Source: Alicyclobacillus acidocaldarius subsp. acidocaldarius Tc-4-1 (GTDB lineage Bacteria; Bacillota; Bacilli; Alicyclobacillales; Alicyclobacillaceae). Taken from it: a DNA stretch of 64,000 bases. Below, piece after piece: positions 35,023 through 43,785 of this stretch (positions are counted from its first letter, which is position 1; each line of letters opens with the position of its first letter). Under the pieces are notes generated by a model. The model saw nothing but the letters and a program-made list of their open reading frames with translations, had not been told where the DNA came from and did not search any database. The position numbers and the translations under genes were made by a program. The stretch covers positions 1,485,092 to 1,549,091 of the forward strand of contig NC_017167.1 of NCBI RefSeq assembly GCF_000219875.1, given 5' to 3'.

Positions 35023-35847
35023 TCACGACGTCTTCCGCTTCTTGCGCTTGCTCTCCTGAGGCTTCTCCGCCTGTTTGGCGAGCTGCAGGCTCTTCTTGAG
35101 CGCCTCCATCAGGTCCACGACCTCGCCCGACGACGGGGCGCCCGGCCTCTCCGTCCCCGCCTCGCCGCGCCGCTCGGCGATCCAAGCCTCCAACCGCGCC
35201 CTGCTCTCGTCTCGATACTCGTTCGGCACAAACGGCTTGGTCAGTTGCCGAATCAAGGTCTCCGCGACTTCCAACTCATTCGCATCGATCTCCACAGCTT
35301 CCCGCACATACGGAAGTTCGCCGGTCGATCGCACGTCCTCCGGCCAGGCGAGCGTGTGCACCACCAACACGTTCCCATCCGCCTCGCTCGCCCTCACCAG
35401 CACGAGCGATTCCGCGCTCCGCAGCGTCATCCGGGCTACGCCGACGCGGCCTGACGCCCGAAGCGCTTGCCACAAAAGGCGGTACGCCTTCTTCCCGCTC
35501 GCCTCGGGGGCGAGGTAGTACGCGCCCTGAAACATCACCGGGTCGATCTCGCCCGCGTCGGCGAACTGGACGAGATCGATGGTCTCCCCGCGGCGACCTT
35601 GAAATGCGGCGAGATCGTCGTCTTCCACCACGACGAATTCGCCCTTCGCGTATTCAAATCCTCGGACGATCTCGTCCTGGCTCACTTCCGCCTGACAACG
35701 AGGGCAAAACTTCCTGTAGGATATCGGCGTCCGACAGGTCCTGTGAAGCTGCCGAAAGTGAATCCCGCCTGTCTCCGTCGCTTTGTACAGCCGCACCGGG
35801 ATGTTCACGAGTCCAAAGCTCACCGATCCTCGCCACATCGCGTGCAT
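35023..35847 (-). CDS. ku: Ku homodimer DNA end-binding protein
   Basis: A 274-residue bacterial Ku. The N-terminal MWRGSVSFGLVNIPVRLY (part SVSFGLVNIPV) and PISYRKFCPRCQAEVSQDEIV (parts YRKFC and CPRC) are the family hallmarks, and FVPNEYRDESRARLEAWI lies in the C-terminal arm. A lysine/arginine-rich tail (SKRKKRK) ends the protein, as in Ku proteins that use basic tails for DNA and ligase contacts. ATG 35847 has GGGAGGATG at good spacing, and an ATG three codons upstream is too close to it. Confidence 0.95.
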   Translation of the reverse strand: MHAMWRGSVSFGLVNIPVRLYKATETGGIHFRQLHRTCRTPISYRKFCPRCQAEVSQDEIVRGFEYAKGEFVVVEDDDLAAFQGRRGETIDLVQFADAGEIDPVMFQGAYYLAPEASGKKAYRLLWQALRASGRVGVARMTLRSAESLVLVRASEADGNVLVVHTLAWPEDVRSTGELPYVREAVEIDANELEVAETLIRQLTKPFVPNEYRDESRARLEAWIAERRGEAGTERPGAPSSGEVVDLMEALKKSLQLAKQAEKPQESKRKKRKTS

Positions 35848-35874
35848 TCCGCTCATCCTCCCTCGCCCACGCGG

Positions 35875-38766
35875 TTAGAGTGAGAGCGAAGCCCGCGCCC
35901 CATGCTCGGGGGAAGATGGGGTGTCTCGCAAAAACTTCCGCACCTCAGCGACGAGATCTCTCTCCGGCACGACCCGGGGCCGAAGTCCAGGGATGGACTT
36001 CCAGAACATTGACCCGTATCGCTGCGTCACGATGCGCTTGTCGAAGACGACAATTACGCCCCGATCCTGCTGCGTGCGGATCAAGCGCCCGACGCCCTGG
36101 CGAAAACGCACCACCGCCTCGGGCAGGCTGAGCGCTCGAAACGCGTTCTGACCGCTCGCCTCCAGGCGCTCTAACCGAGCGGCTGTCACCGGGTGTGTGG
36201 GCGGGGCAAACGGCAAGCGCACAATCACGAGCGAGGTCAGCTGATCGCCCGGGAGGTCGATGCCCTCCCAGAACGTCTGCGCGCCGAATATCACGCTCTC
36301 TGGGTGAGCCCGAAACGCTTCGAGCAGCGCGGCGCGGCTCCCATCCATCTCCTGAGCGAGCAAGCTTAAGCCGCGCTCCGCGAGCGGCGCGCGAGCCAGA
36401 CGCGCGGTCTCTCGAAGCAGCGCGTGGCTCGTGAACAGGACGAGCATCCTGCCGCGCGACGCCTCTGCGAGATCTGTGATGGACGCGGCCAGCCACATGG
36501 CAGCTTCCTCCGGCGGCGCTGCCGCGATGTCCGGAACATCGCTCGGCACATAGAGGCGCGCCTGCTTGTCCATCGCGAACGGAGACGGGACGGTCAGCGC
36601 AATGAAACGGTCTTCGCGAGCGTGCTCCTCCAGACCGAGCTTCCGAATCGCGAATCCAAACTCCCCATTCACCGCAAGCGTGGCCGAGGTCAGCACCACC
36701 GAGCGCAACGGGTCAAACAGGTGCTGCTTGAGCACGCGGGCCACATCGATGGGGGCTCGGTGCACGCTCACCCGCACACGAGATCCGCTGGCCTGGACCG
36801 CGGCCCACGTCACGTCGTCAGGGTGTTCTTCTAGGACGGCTTGCATCCGCGCGATTCCGTCGAGCCAGGCCCCGAGAAAGCCCGCGGCGTCGACGACGCG
36901 CCCGACGTGATCGTCCGAGGGCAACGATTTCACCAGATCCAGGAGTCGCGCGCGCAGATCCTGCAGTCGCTTTACGCCAGCCTGGGTTCTGTCCAACGCC
37001 TCGCGGTACATGTGGAACGAGTCGCTTTGGCGCCACGCTGCGTCGAGGCGCACCTCCGACTGCCCCGCGGGCACGTAGGCGGCGATAGCCTGAAACGCCG
37101 CATCCACCTCGGTGCCGAGCGCCCCCACCCATTCTTGACCCTCTTCGAGCCACTCGAGCGTGGTGCCCCGAATGTGGAGTTCTTCCAACATCCGGGTGAC
37201 CTCGGCCAACACGCCAGCTCGGCCGCGATCGCGCACAAGGCGGTGGGACAAGGCCGCCATGACGCCGCTCTGGACTTCGAAGCCGAGGTGATGGGTCGCC
37301 TGTTCCTCGAGGTGATGTGCCTCGTCGACGACAAGATGCGCATACTTGGGCAGGACACGGTGGTCGGAGGCCAGATCGGACATCACGAGCGAGTGGTTGG
37401 TCACGATGAGGTGCGCAGAATGAGCCGCCTGCTTGGTTCGAAAGTAGTAGCACGGCTGGAAGAACGGGCAACGCCGATTGATGCACGACTCGCTCTCGCT
37501 TTGAACCCGGGCCCAGAGTCCTGGCCCCACCGACGACTTGGACAGCGTCTCGCGCGTGCCGTCGGGTGTCTCCGTCAGCCAGACCAGTAGCGCCATGACG
37601 CCCTGGATGTCGTCGACGGGCGTGGCCATGGTGGCAAGGCGCGCTTCACTTCGAACCTTTCGCAGGCAGACGTAATTGTTGCGTCCTTTCTGGACGACCA
37701 GGCGCAGGTCGTCGCCGAAGATCCGCCGAAGCAGCGGAAAGTCCCGCTCCGCGATCTGGTCCTGCAGCGAGAGCGTGTGGGTGCTGACCACCACGGGCTC
37801 ACCTGTCGCCATCGCGACGAGCGCCGCGGGCACCAGGTACGCGAGCGATTTGCCCGTCCCGGTGCCCGCCTCGACCATCGCGTGCTTGCCCTCCGCCAAC
37901 GCCTGAGCGACCGCCTCAACCATGGCCACCTGCCCAGGACGGGCTTCGAACCCGGGCATGGACGCCGCCAAGGGGCCGTCGGGCATCAGCACGTCTCTCG
38001 CTTTCCGCACGATCTCGTCGAGCTTGGCGCGATCGGGCATGGGCAGCGCGTCGCGCTCCTCCGGCCGCGCGGGCGGATCAGGTCTTGTGTAATAGAGGCC
38101 CTGCCGCTCCTCGAGGGGAGGGCCCTGGTGTTCTTCATGCCGACCTAAAGCCTGCTCGAACCAGGCCGCAGTGAGCGGGGAGTAAAGTCCCGCGAGCCCC
38201 GCGAGCAGTTCGATGACGCCGGAGGGGAGGCGGCGCGCCTTGTCCTCGAGCCGCATGAGCAACTGATGAGCCGTACGCGCGTCCGCGAGCGCACGATGGC
38301 TCCCCTCGGCGCGCAAGCGCAGGCGGCGCGCCAGATATTCCAGCCGATGGCTCATGAGCCTCGGCGCCAAAATCCGGGCCAGACTCAAGGTGCAGAGTCC
38401 GTCCCCTGGCTTTAGTGGCAAACCGTACCGCGCGACCCGCGGGAGCAAAAAACTTCGCTCGAACGCCCAATGGTGCCCCGCCATCGGGGTGTCACCTGCG
38501 AACTCCGCGAACCGCATCAGGGCCTCACGCTCGGGCGGGGCATCGGCAACGTCCGCGTCTGACAGGCCCGTCAGCCGAGTGATTTCATCGGGAATGGGGC
38601 GCTCAGGGCGCACCAGCGCGTGAAACGTGTCGACAATCTCCTCGCCGCGCACCCGCAGCGCGCCGATCTCCAGGATCTCGGCACGCTCCGGATCAAGCCC
38701 CGTCGTCTCCAAATCCACGATGATCCATTCCACCCGCGTCGCACTCCCGCTGTCCGTTTGTCCCAT
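35875..38766 (-). CDS. dinG: DinG family exonuclease-helicase
   Basis: A 963-residue fusion. The N-terminal DEDD exonuclease has VDLETTGLD (Asp18, Glu20) and SHRALADARTAHQLL. The usual second-motif FD is FE here (HHWAFERSFLL). The helicase core has EAGTGTGKSLAYL (Walker A), VVDEAHHLE (DEAH box) and the C-terminal RFRQGVGRLIRTQQDRGVI. Four cysteines (one in NNYVCLRK, then C-x4-C-x5-C in CINRRCPFFQPC) match the Fe-S cluster spacing of E. coli DinG. I take ATG 38766 although TTG 38769 is possible. The ribosome-binding site is weak. It overlaps a small open frame upstream. Confidence 0.93.
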   Translation of the reverse strand: MGQTDSGSATRVEWIIVDLETTGLDPERAEILEIGALRVRGEEIVDTFHALVRPERPIPDEITRLTGLSDADVADAPPEREALMRFAEFAGDTPMAGHHWAFERSFLLPRVARYGLPLKPGDGLCTLSLARILAPRLMSHRLEYLARRLRLRAEGSHRALADARTAHQLLMRLEDKARRLPSGVIELLAGLAGLYSPLTAAWFEQALGRHEEHQGPPLEERQGLYYTRPDPPARPEERDALPMPDRAKLDEIVRKARDVLMPDGPLAASMPGFEARPGQVAMVEAVAQALAEGKHAMVEAGTGTGKSLAYLVPAALVAMATGEPVVVSTHTLSLQDQIAERDFPLLRRIFGDDLRLVVQKGRNNYVCLRKVRSEARLATMATPVDDIQGVMALLVWLTETPDGTRETLSKSSVGPGLWARVQSESESCINRRCPFFQPCYYFRTKQAAHSAHLIVTNHSLVMSDLASDHRVLPKYAHLVVDEAHHLEEQATHHLGFEVQSGVMAALSHRLVRDRGRAGVLAEVTRMLEELHIRGTTLEWLEEGQEWVGALGTEVDAAFQAIAAYVPAGQSEVRLDAAWRQSDSFHMYREALDRTQAGVKRLQDLRARLLDLVKSLPSDDHVGRVVDAAGFLGAWLDGIARMQAVLEEHPDDVTWAAVQASGSRVRVSVHRAPIDVARVLKQHLFDPLRSVVLTSATLAVNGEFGFAIRKLGLEEHAREDRFIALTVPSPFAMDKQARLYVPSDVPDIAAAPPEEAAMWLAASITDLAEASRGRMLVLFTSHALLRETARLARAPLAERGLSLLAQEMDGSRAALLEAFRAHPESVIFGAQTFWEGIDLPGDQLTSLVIVRLPFAPPTHPVTAARLERLEASGQNAFRALSLPEAVVRFRQGVGRLIRTQQDRGVIVVFDKRIVTQRYGSMFWKSIPGLRPRVVPERDLVAEVRKFLRDTPSSPEHGARASLSL

Positions 38767-39121
38767 CAACCCGTATGTCCATTGTACTCGACATTCGGTC
38801 CCTCTGCTCGTCCAAGCCTAAATCGCGTTCACCAGCCGCCATCGCCAAGTAGAGGAGCGTGTGGCCTTTTCCTCCTGCCATCACAGCCTTTTTCGCGAGA
38901 CACGCGGCCGAGGACGCGTCACCGTCCATCCACGCCATCAAAGCGCGAATCTCGAGCGCGACAGGGACAAATTCGGCATCAGACTCGCATGCGCGGGCCC
39001 AGGCTATGGCCAGTTGTCGAAGGCCGAGTGCGACAGCCAGCGCGCCCCGAATCTCCGCCAACGCCGAGTGCATGCGCCACGCCTTCAAACTCGCCGCATC
39101 CGAGAACCCGGTCATGCCCAT
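38693..39121 (-). CDS. Hypothetical protein overlapping dinG start
   Basis: A 142-residue frame between birA and dinG on the same strand. The first 110 or so residues are Ala/Leu/Met-rich with helix-pair character (ALAEIRGALAVALGLRQLAI and ACLAKKAVMAGGKGHTLLYLAM, each seen in parts). The last 25 read through the dinG N-terminus in another frame, so the real end may differ. AGAGGGCG lies upstream of ATG 39121. No family is recognised. A small TPR-like helical protein is possible. Confidence 0.45.
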   Translation of the reverse strand: MGMTGFSDAASLKAWRMHSALAEIRGALAVALGLRQLAIAWARACESDAEFVPVALEIRALMAWMDGDASSAACLAKKAVMAGGKGHTLLYLAMAAGERDLGLDEQRDRMSSTMDIRVDGTNGQRECDAGGMDHRGFGDDGA

Positions 39122-39207
39122 CGCCCTCTTTGGGCCTAGGATCGGATGTGACCTGCGCGCACATGCCCGGAAATGCGCGCGCCCGCCGGGGAATCCTGAC
39201 GGATGGA

Positions 39208-40209
39208 CTAGACCTGCTCGCGCTCGGAGAATAACACCTCACCACTCACGACGGTTCGCGTCACGCCAGGCGACGTCTCGATGACGAGGCTTCCATCGGG
39301 TTCAATCAATTGCGCGATCCCACGCACGCGCTCGTCGCCAATCGCGACTTCCACCTCATGGCCGATGGTCGAACAAAGGGCCGTCCATTCGGCATGAACC
39401 GCCTGAAACCCGCGCCCGTCTCGCAGGTCGCGGTACAAACGGTCGAGCTCGATCAAGATGCGAGCGAGCGCCTTCGGCCGGTCAATGGGCCGACCCACCT
39501 CATGCAGGATGGTCGTCGCCCGATGGCGGATCTCCTTCGGCAACTCGTCGATCGAAAAATTCGCATTCAGGCCGATGCCAATGACGGCGTGATCGACCAT
39601 TTCCCCCTCCGCCCGGATCTGAGCTAAAATTCCCCCCGCCTTTTTGCCGCCGAGGAGAATGTCGTTCGGCCACTTGATTTCGACCGGCACGCCCTCTCCG
39701 CGAAGCGCGCGACACACGGCGAGCGCCGCAAGCAGCGTGAGATCGGGCGCGTGCCGGAGCGCGCACGGATTGCGGACAAACACCGTGAACCACATGCCAC
39801 CCCGCGGCGACGCCCAGGCGCGATCGCGCCGCCCTCGACCGCCCGTCTGCTCCCCAGCCGTCACGACGGCGCCGTGCGGAAGCCCCTTGTCCGCGAGCTC
39901 AAGGGCCGTATCGTTCGTCGAGGCTCGCGATTCCGCCCACAGGATGGGTGACCCGAGCAGGCAGTCCGGCGGCAGGTGGGGCTGAACGAGGGGCGCCATG
40001 AGTTCGTCTGGGATCCGGACGGCTCGGTAGCCGACGCGTGGTGAGGCCTCAAACTCGAATCCCATCTGCTCGAGGGCCTTGATGTGTTTCCAGATGGCCG
40101 TCCGCGAGAGCCCCAACCGGTGGCTCAACTCCTCTCCCGAGATGGGGCCCTCCGCGTGGAGGAACGCCTCAATGAGCTGATCCCGCACGCGCGTGTCATC
40201 CTGAGCCAT
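39208..40209 (-). CDS. birA: Bifunctional biotin ligase / biotin operon repressor
   Basis: A 333-residue class II BirA. The N-terminal winged helix (ISGEELSHRLGLSRTAIWKHI, part LGLSRTAIW) allows DNA binding. The catalytic domain has GEQTGGRGRRDRAW (biotinyl-AMP loop), IKWPNDILLGGKKAGGIL (part KWPNDI) and VIGIGLNAN. The C-terminal SH3-like domain ends at SGEVLF. It biotinylates carboxylase carrier proteins and can repress biotin genes. ATG 40209 is chosen for spacing to AGAGG, and ATG 40215 is also in frame. It overlaps cca by 14 bases. Confidence 0.94.
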   Translation of the reverse strand: MAQDDTRVRDQLIEAFLHAEGPISGEELSHRLGLSRTAIWKHIKALEQMGFEFEASPRVGYRAVRIPDELMAPLVQPHLPPDCLLGSPILWAESRASTNDTALELADKGLPHGAVVTAGEQTGGRGRRDRAWASPRGGMWFTVFVRNPCALRHAPDLTLLAALAVCRALRGEGVPVEIKWPNDILLGGKKAGGILAQIRAEGEMVDHAVIGIGLNANFSIDELPKEIRHRATTILHEVGRPIDRPKALARILIELDRLYRDLRDGRGFQAVHAEWTALCSTIGHEVEVAIGDERVRGIAQLIEPDGSLVIETSPGVTRTVVSGEVLFSEREQV

Positions 40210-41389
40210 GGTCATCGCCTCTCTTTCGCTGCGCCATCACCTCGCGGCGCAGCGCGTCAGGTTGATTCTGGATCTCGCCGCGAAGGATCTTGCGCACCAG
40301 GCTCTTTTGACATTCTCCAATCTCCTTGCCCCGCAGTCCCATGGCGATGAGTTCGTGTGCGGGCAAGGCGAGATGGGACCGATCCCAAAGCGGCTGGGCG
40401 CGGATGGCGCGTTTCCACCGCGCCATCTCAAACACGTCGCCGCGCGCCAGAAACGCGATCATCCGGGCCGCCATCTCGGCAGACGCGCGCCCTGCCTCGT
40501 AAAGCATCTGGGGAGACGCGGCGTCTTCCCCGTGCGCCCAGGCCTGAACCAACTGCACCGCCCGCTCGATGAGCCGGGCGGCGTCCTTCCCGTATGCGAG
40601 CACCTCGGCGAACCGGCGCGCGCGAAGCGGACCGTCGTCTACACCCACAAACCAAAGGGCCACACTCGGCCAGCCCGCGGGAGGGGCGAGTGAGAAGCGA
40701 CCTTGGGTCGCGAGCCAGGAGAACCCTGGTTCCAGCCAGGCGAGCGGCTCCCCTTTTCGCCGCCAGAGCGGCGTCGATGCGAGTGTTGGGAGGTGCGCAT
40801 GCCACGGCGCGTGCGACAGACGCTCCAATTCTCTCCCGATTCGCTCCAGGGCAATCGGGCGAATGGCGTCAGCCGTTTCCTTGAGCGCCGCCTCGGTGTC
40901 GGGATGGCACGTCAGATCCAGTTGCACGGCGAACCGCACCGCCCGCACGAGGCGGAGTCCATCCTCCTGGAAGCGCGCGACGGGATCGCCCACCGCCCGG
41001 AGAAGCCGGCGCGCAAGATCGCCCTGGCCGTCAAACGGATCGACGAGGCAGCCGTCCAAATCCAGGGCCATGGCATTGATGGTAAAATCGCGCCGGGCGA
41101 GATCCGCCTCAACGTCGTCCACGAATCGGACAAAGTCGGGGCGCCGTCCGTCGCCATAGGGTCCCTCGGCTCGAAACGTCGTGACTTCAATCCAGTTCCC
41201 CGCGGACCACACGGAGACGGTGCCGTGGCGAACGCCTGTGTCCAGGGTTCGAGCAAAGAGCGACCTCACGTCCTCCGGCCGCGCGCTCGTCGCGACGTCC
41301 AGGTCCGAGGGCGTCCGCCCAAGCAGGAGATCTCTCACTGCGCCGCCGACCAGATACGCAGCGTATCCTGCGTTTCGCAGCACTTCCAT
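40196..41389 (-). CDS. cca: CCA tRNA nucleotidyltransferase
   Basis: A 397-residue class II nucleotidyltransferase. LVGGAVRDLLLGRTPSDLDVAT at the N-terminus carries the GG...RD and catalytic DLD residues (parts GGAVRDLL and SDLDVAT), RRDFTINAMA follows, and DGLRLVRAVRFA binds nucleotide. It adds or repairs the 3' CCA of tRNAs. ATG 41389 has GAGGTC upstream and lies 4 bases after bshA. The order bshA-cca-birA is the Bacillus order. Confidence 0.94.
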   Translation of the reverse strand: MEVLRNAGYAAYLVGGAVRDLLLGRTPSDLDVATSARPEDVRSLFARTLDTGVRHGTVSVWSAGNWIEVTTFRAEGPYGDGRRPDFVRFVDDVEADLARRDFTINAMALDLDGCLVDPFDGQGDLARRLLRAVGDPVARFQEDGLRLVRAVRFAVQLDLTCHPDTEAALKETADAIRPIALERIGRELERLSHAPWHAHLPTLASTPLWRRKGEPLAWLEPGFSWLATQGRFSLAPPAGWPSVALWFVGVDDGPLRARRFAEVLAYGKDAARLIERAVQLVQAWAHGEDAASPQMLYEAGRASAEMAARMIAFLARGDVFEMARWKRAIRAQPLWDRSHLALPAHELIAMGLRGKEIGECQKSLVRKILRGEIQNQPDALRREVMAQRKRGDDHGSG

Positions 41390-41393
41390 GACC

Positions 41394-42548
41394 TCACGCG
41401 CCGGGGCGGGGATGCGGATACTCGCCGCGTTCAGCCGACATCACCTCGCGGTACACAGCCTCGTACTCACTCACCTTCTCGTCCACATGAAACGCTCGCA
41501 TAGCTCGCTCACGCGCTCGCGCGGAGAACGCCCGATACAAGGCTTCGTCCTCCAAAATCTTACACGCGAGATCCGCCATCTCATCGACGCGGCCCACTGG
41601 CGCGAGAAAGCCGGTCTCCCCGTGCACCACCACCTCCGGAATGCCGCCGGCCGTCGATCCAACGACAGGTACGCCGCACGACATGGCTTCAAGCGCGACG
41701 AGGCCGAAGCTCTCGCTTTCGGAAGGAAGCAGGAACAGATCGGCGGCCGCAAAAAGCGGCGCCACCTCGTCCTGACGCCCCAAAAAATGCACGCGATGGC
41801 TAAGGCACGCCTCCTCGACCTGGCGTTTCGCCGCGCCCAGATCCGGCCCTTCGCCGACAAGGAGCAGCTTGGCCGGCATGCGTCTCGCCACTCGCTCGAA
41901 CACGGCAATCACGTCGTGAAGCCGTTTGACTGGGCGGAAGTTGGAGATGTGAAGCAGAACGCGCTCGCCGTTTGGCGCGAAGTGGCGCTTCAGTTCTCCA
42001 CCGCACCCGGGTCGGAACACGTCGGGATCGACGAAATTATAAATGCAGCGAATGGGCTTATTTGTCTCGAACAGTCGGGCGGTATCCCGAACCAGGCTCT
42101 GGCTGACGGCCGTCACGGCGTCGCTCCGCTCAATGCCGAGTTTGATGATGGACTTGAGGCTCGGATCCTGAGCCAAGACCGTGATATCCGTGCCATGCAG
42201 CGTGGTGACCACCCGGATGGGATGCTTCGCCATTTCGCGCGCCAGGTGTGCACACACCGCAAACGGAAGTGCATAATGCGCGTGCAGCACGTCGAGTTGG
42301 TATTCGTCGGCTACGCGCGCCATGAGACTGGCGAGCGCAAAGTCGTACGGCGGGGTCTTGAGGACCGGGTACGTAATGGGTTCGATTTGGTGAATATAGA
42401 CGTGTTCCACAAACGCACCGAGCCGGAACGGCACGTCGGTCACGATGAAGTGCACCTCGTGTCCTCGCCGCGCGAGCGCTTTGCCAAGCTCGGTGGCCAC
42501 CGCTCCGGATCCGCCGACCGTCGGATAACAGCTGATACCCACGCGCAA
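41394..42548 (-). CDS. bshA: N-acetyl-alpha-D-glucosaminyl L-malate synthase (bacillithiol)
   Basis: A 384-residue GT4-family glycosyltransferase. The N-terminal [43 protein letters not shown] and [20 protein letters not shown] are BshA-typical, the last being the GT4 donor-binding Glu motif. It transfers GlcNAc to L-malate, the first step of bacillithiol synthesis. TTG 42548 follows AAAGGAG at correct spacing. In Bacillus the deacetylase gene bshB1 and mgsA sit just upstream. Here dapB directly precedes it, so the BshB function must be encoded elsewhere. Confidence 0.92.
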   Translation of the reverse strand: MRVGISCYPTVGGSGAVATELGKALARRGHEVHFIVTDVPFRLGAFVEHVYIHQIEPITYPVLKTPPYDFALASLMARVADEYQLDVLHAHYALPFAVCAHLAREMAKHPIRVVTTLHGTDITVLAQDPSLKSIIKLGIERSDAVTAVSQSLVRDTARLFETNKPIRCIYNFVDPDVFRPGCGGELKRHFAPNGERVLLHISNFRPVKRLHDVIAVFERVARRMPAKLLLVGEGPDLGAAKRQVEEACLSHRVHFLGRQDEVAPLFAAADLFLLPSESESFGLVALEAMSCGVPVVGSTAGGIPEVVVHGETGFLAPVGRVDEMADLACKILEDEALYRAFSARARERAMRAFHVDEKVSEYEAVYREVMSAERGEYPHPRPGA

Positions 42549-42578
42549 TGGCGCATCTCCTTTCTGCCCGGCCCTCGC

Positions 42579-43307
42579 TCACCAAAGGAGCTTGTCCAGC
42601 CCGTACACCAGCGCGTGCAGCGTCATCACACGCCGAACGGCCAGGATGAGGCCAGGCATAAAGCTCTCGCGGCTGAGGGAATCGTGACGGATGGTCAGCA
42701 CCTCGCCGGCGCCGCCGAAAATCACTTCCTGGTGTGCCACCAGCCCGGGTAGGCGCACGCTGTGAATCGGCACGTCGTACTCGACCTCCATCATGGCCTT
42801 CGTCCTCAGCGACGTGCCGGACGGCTTGTCCCGCTTCCCGTCATGATGAAGCTCGATGATTTCCGCGCGCGGCAGGAAACGCGCCGCCTCCCGCGCGAAA
42901 CGCATCATGAGTAGCGCCCCTATCGCGAAATTCGGACAGACGGCGGCGCCGACCTGCCTTTGGCGCGCCATTTCGTCCCACCTCGTCACGTCCTCGTCCG
43001 TGTAGCCGGTTGCCCCTACGACCGGTCGAACGCCGCGAGAAAGGGCCAGATCGACATGGCGAACCACCGCCTCTGGGCCGGTCAGGTCCACCCACACGTC
43101 GGGCTCCTCCGTGTCCATCAATCGCTCCGGGTCATCGTACACTGCGCCATAGGCGGAGAGCTTTCGCTCGGCCTCTTCGTCGGCGCGACGCACCAAAAGC
43201 CCGCAGATGGCGATGTCGTCCTCGCGCCGCAGCGCCTCGAGCGCCACCTGCCCCATGCGGCCGAGCGCCCCAGCTAGCGCCACCCGAATGACAGCCGCTT
43301 TATCCAT
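42579..43307 (-). CDS. dapB: 4-hydroxy-tetrahydrodipicolinate reductase
   Basis: A 242-residue DapB, a little shorter than usual. The dinucleotide motif GALGRMG is near residue 13, and the active-site/substrate motif ELHHDGKRDKPSGTS is near residue 150. It reduces HTPA to tetrahydrodipicolinate for lysine, cell wall and spore dipicolinate. ATG 43307 follows AAGGGGGGCG. Upstream extensions of the frame are shadows of the MazG-like gene, whose end overlaps by 8 bases. The order mazG-like-dapB-bshA is conserved in Bacilli. Confidence 0.95.
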   Translation of the reverse strand: MDKAAVIRVALAGALGRMGQVALEALRREDDIAICGLLVRRADEEAERKLSAYGAVYDDPERLMDTEEPDVWVDLTGPEAVVRHVDLALSRGVRPVVGATGYTDEDVTRWDEMARQRQVGAAVCPNFAIGALLMMRFAREAARFLPRAEIIELHHDGKRDKPSGTSLRTKAMMEVEYDVPIHSVRLPGLVAHQEVIFGGAGEVLTIRHDSLSRESFMPGLILAVRRVMTLHALVYGLDKLLW

Positions 43308-43656
43308 TCGCTCGCCCCCCTTGACTATCCTCTTCCTTTCGATCCCTGCGCGTCCAGCGGTCGCGATCCCGCGTGCGAAACTTGTGCATGGTCGCCGAAA
43401 ATGCCTCGCCGAGATCGATCTCGAGCCGATTCGCCAGGCAGGCGAGCACAAACAGGATGTCGCCCATTTCAAGCGCGAGATCTCCTTCCGGCTCGTCCGG
43501 CTTCTTTGGCTTTTCCCCGTAATGATGGTTGATCTCCCGCGCCAACTCCCCAAGCTCTTCGGCGAGCCGAACGACGAGCGTCATGGGATGGAAATAGCCC
43601 TCTTCAAATTGGGATATGTACCGATGGACTTCCTGCTGAACTTCCGACAGTTGCAC
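43300..43656 (-). CDS. MazG-like nucleotide pyrophosphohydrolase (YpjD-type)
   Basis: A 118-residue all-alpha NTP pyrophosphohydrolase. The EExxE...D metal pattern is visible in RLAEELGELAREI and the later ALEMGDILFVLACLAN. Size fits Bacillus YpjD. GTG 43656 is preferred over GTG 43662 because GGAGGAG then has about nine bases of spacing. It is the first gene of the dapB-bshA-cca-birA run. The specific substrate is unknown. Confidence 0.88.
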   Translation of the reverse strand: MQLSEVQQEVHRYISQFEEGYFHPMTLVVRLAEELGELAREINHHYGEKPKKPDEPEGDLALEMGDILFVLACLANRLEIDLGEAFSATMHKFRTRDRDRWTRRDRKEEDSQGGRANG

Positions 43657-43785
43657 GCGCACTCTCCTCCTCGCGTCCCCATTATACCGGAGCGTCCCTC
43701 GCAAACATAAAAGACGAGGCTTGTCATAAGCATGTATGGACGATCATGGGCCCGTACCTGGGTCCCGCAAAGGAGGGAAGCGCAC

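Noticed and set aside
38767-38830. LexA/DinR box upstream of dinG
   Set aside because: I looked for CGAAC-N4-GTTCG. Only a poor partial match is present, so no SOS box is claimed.
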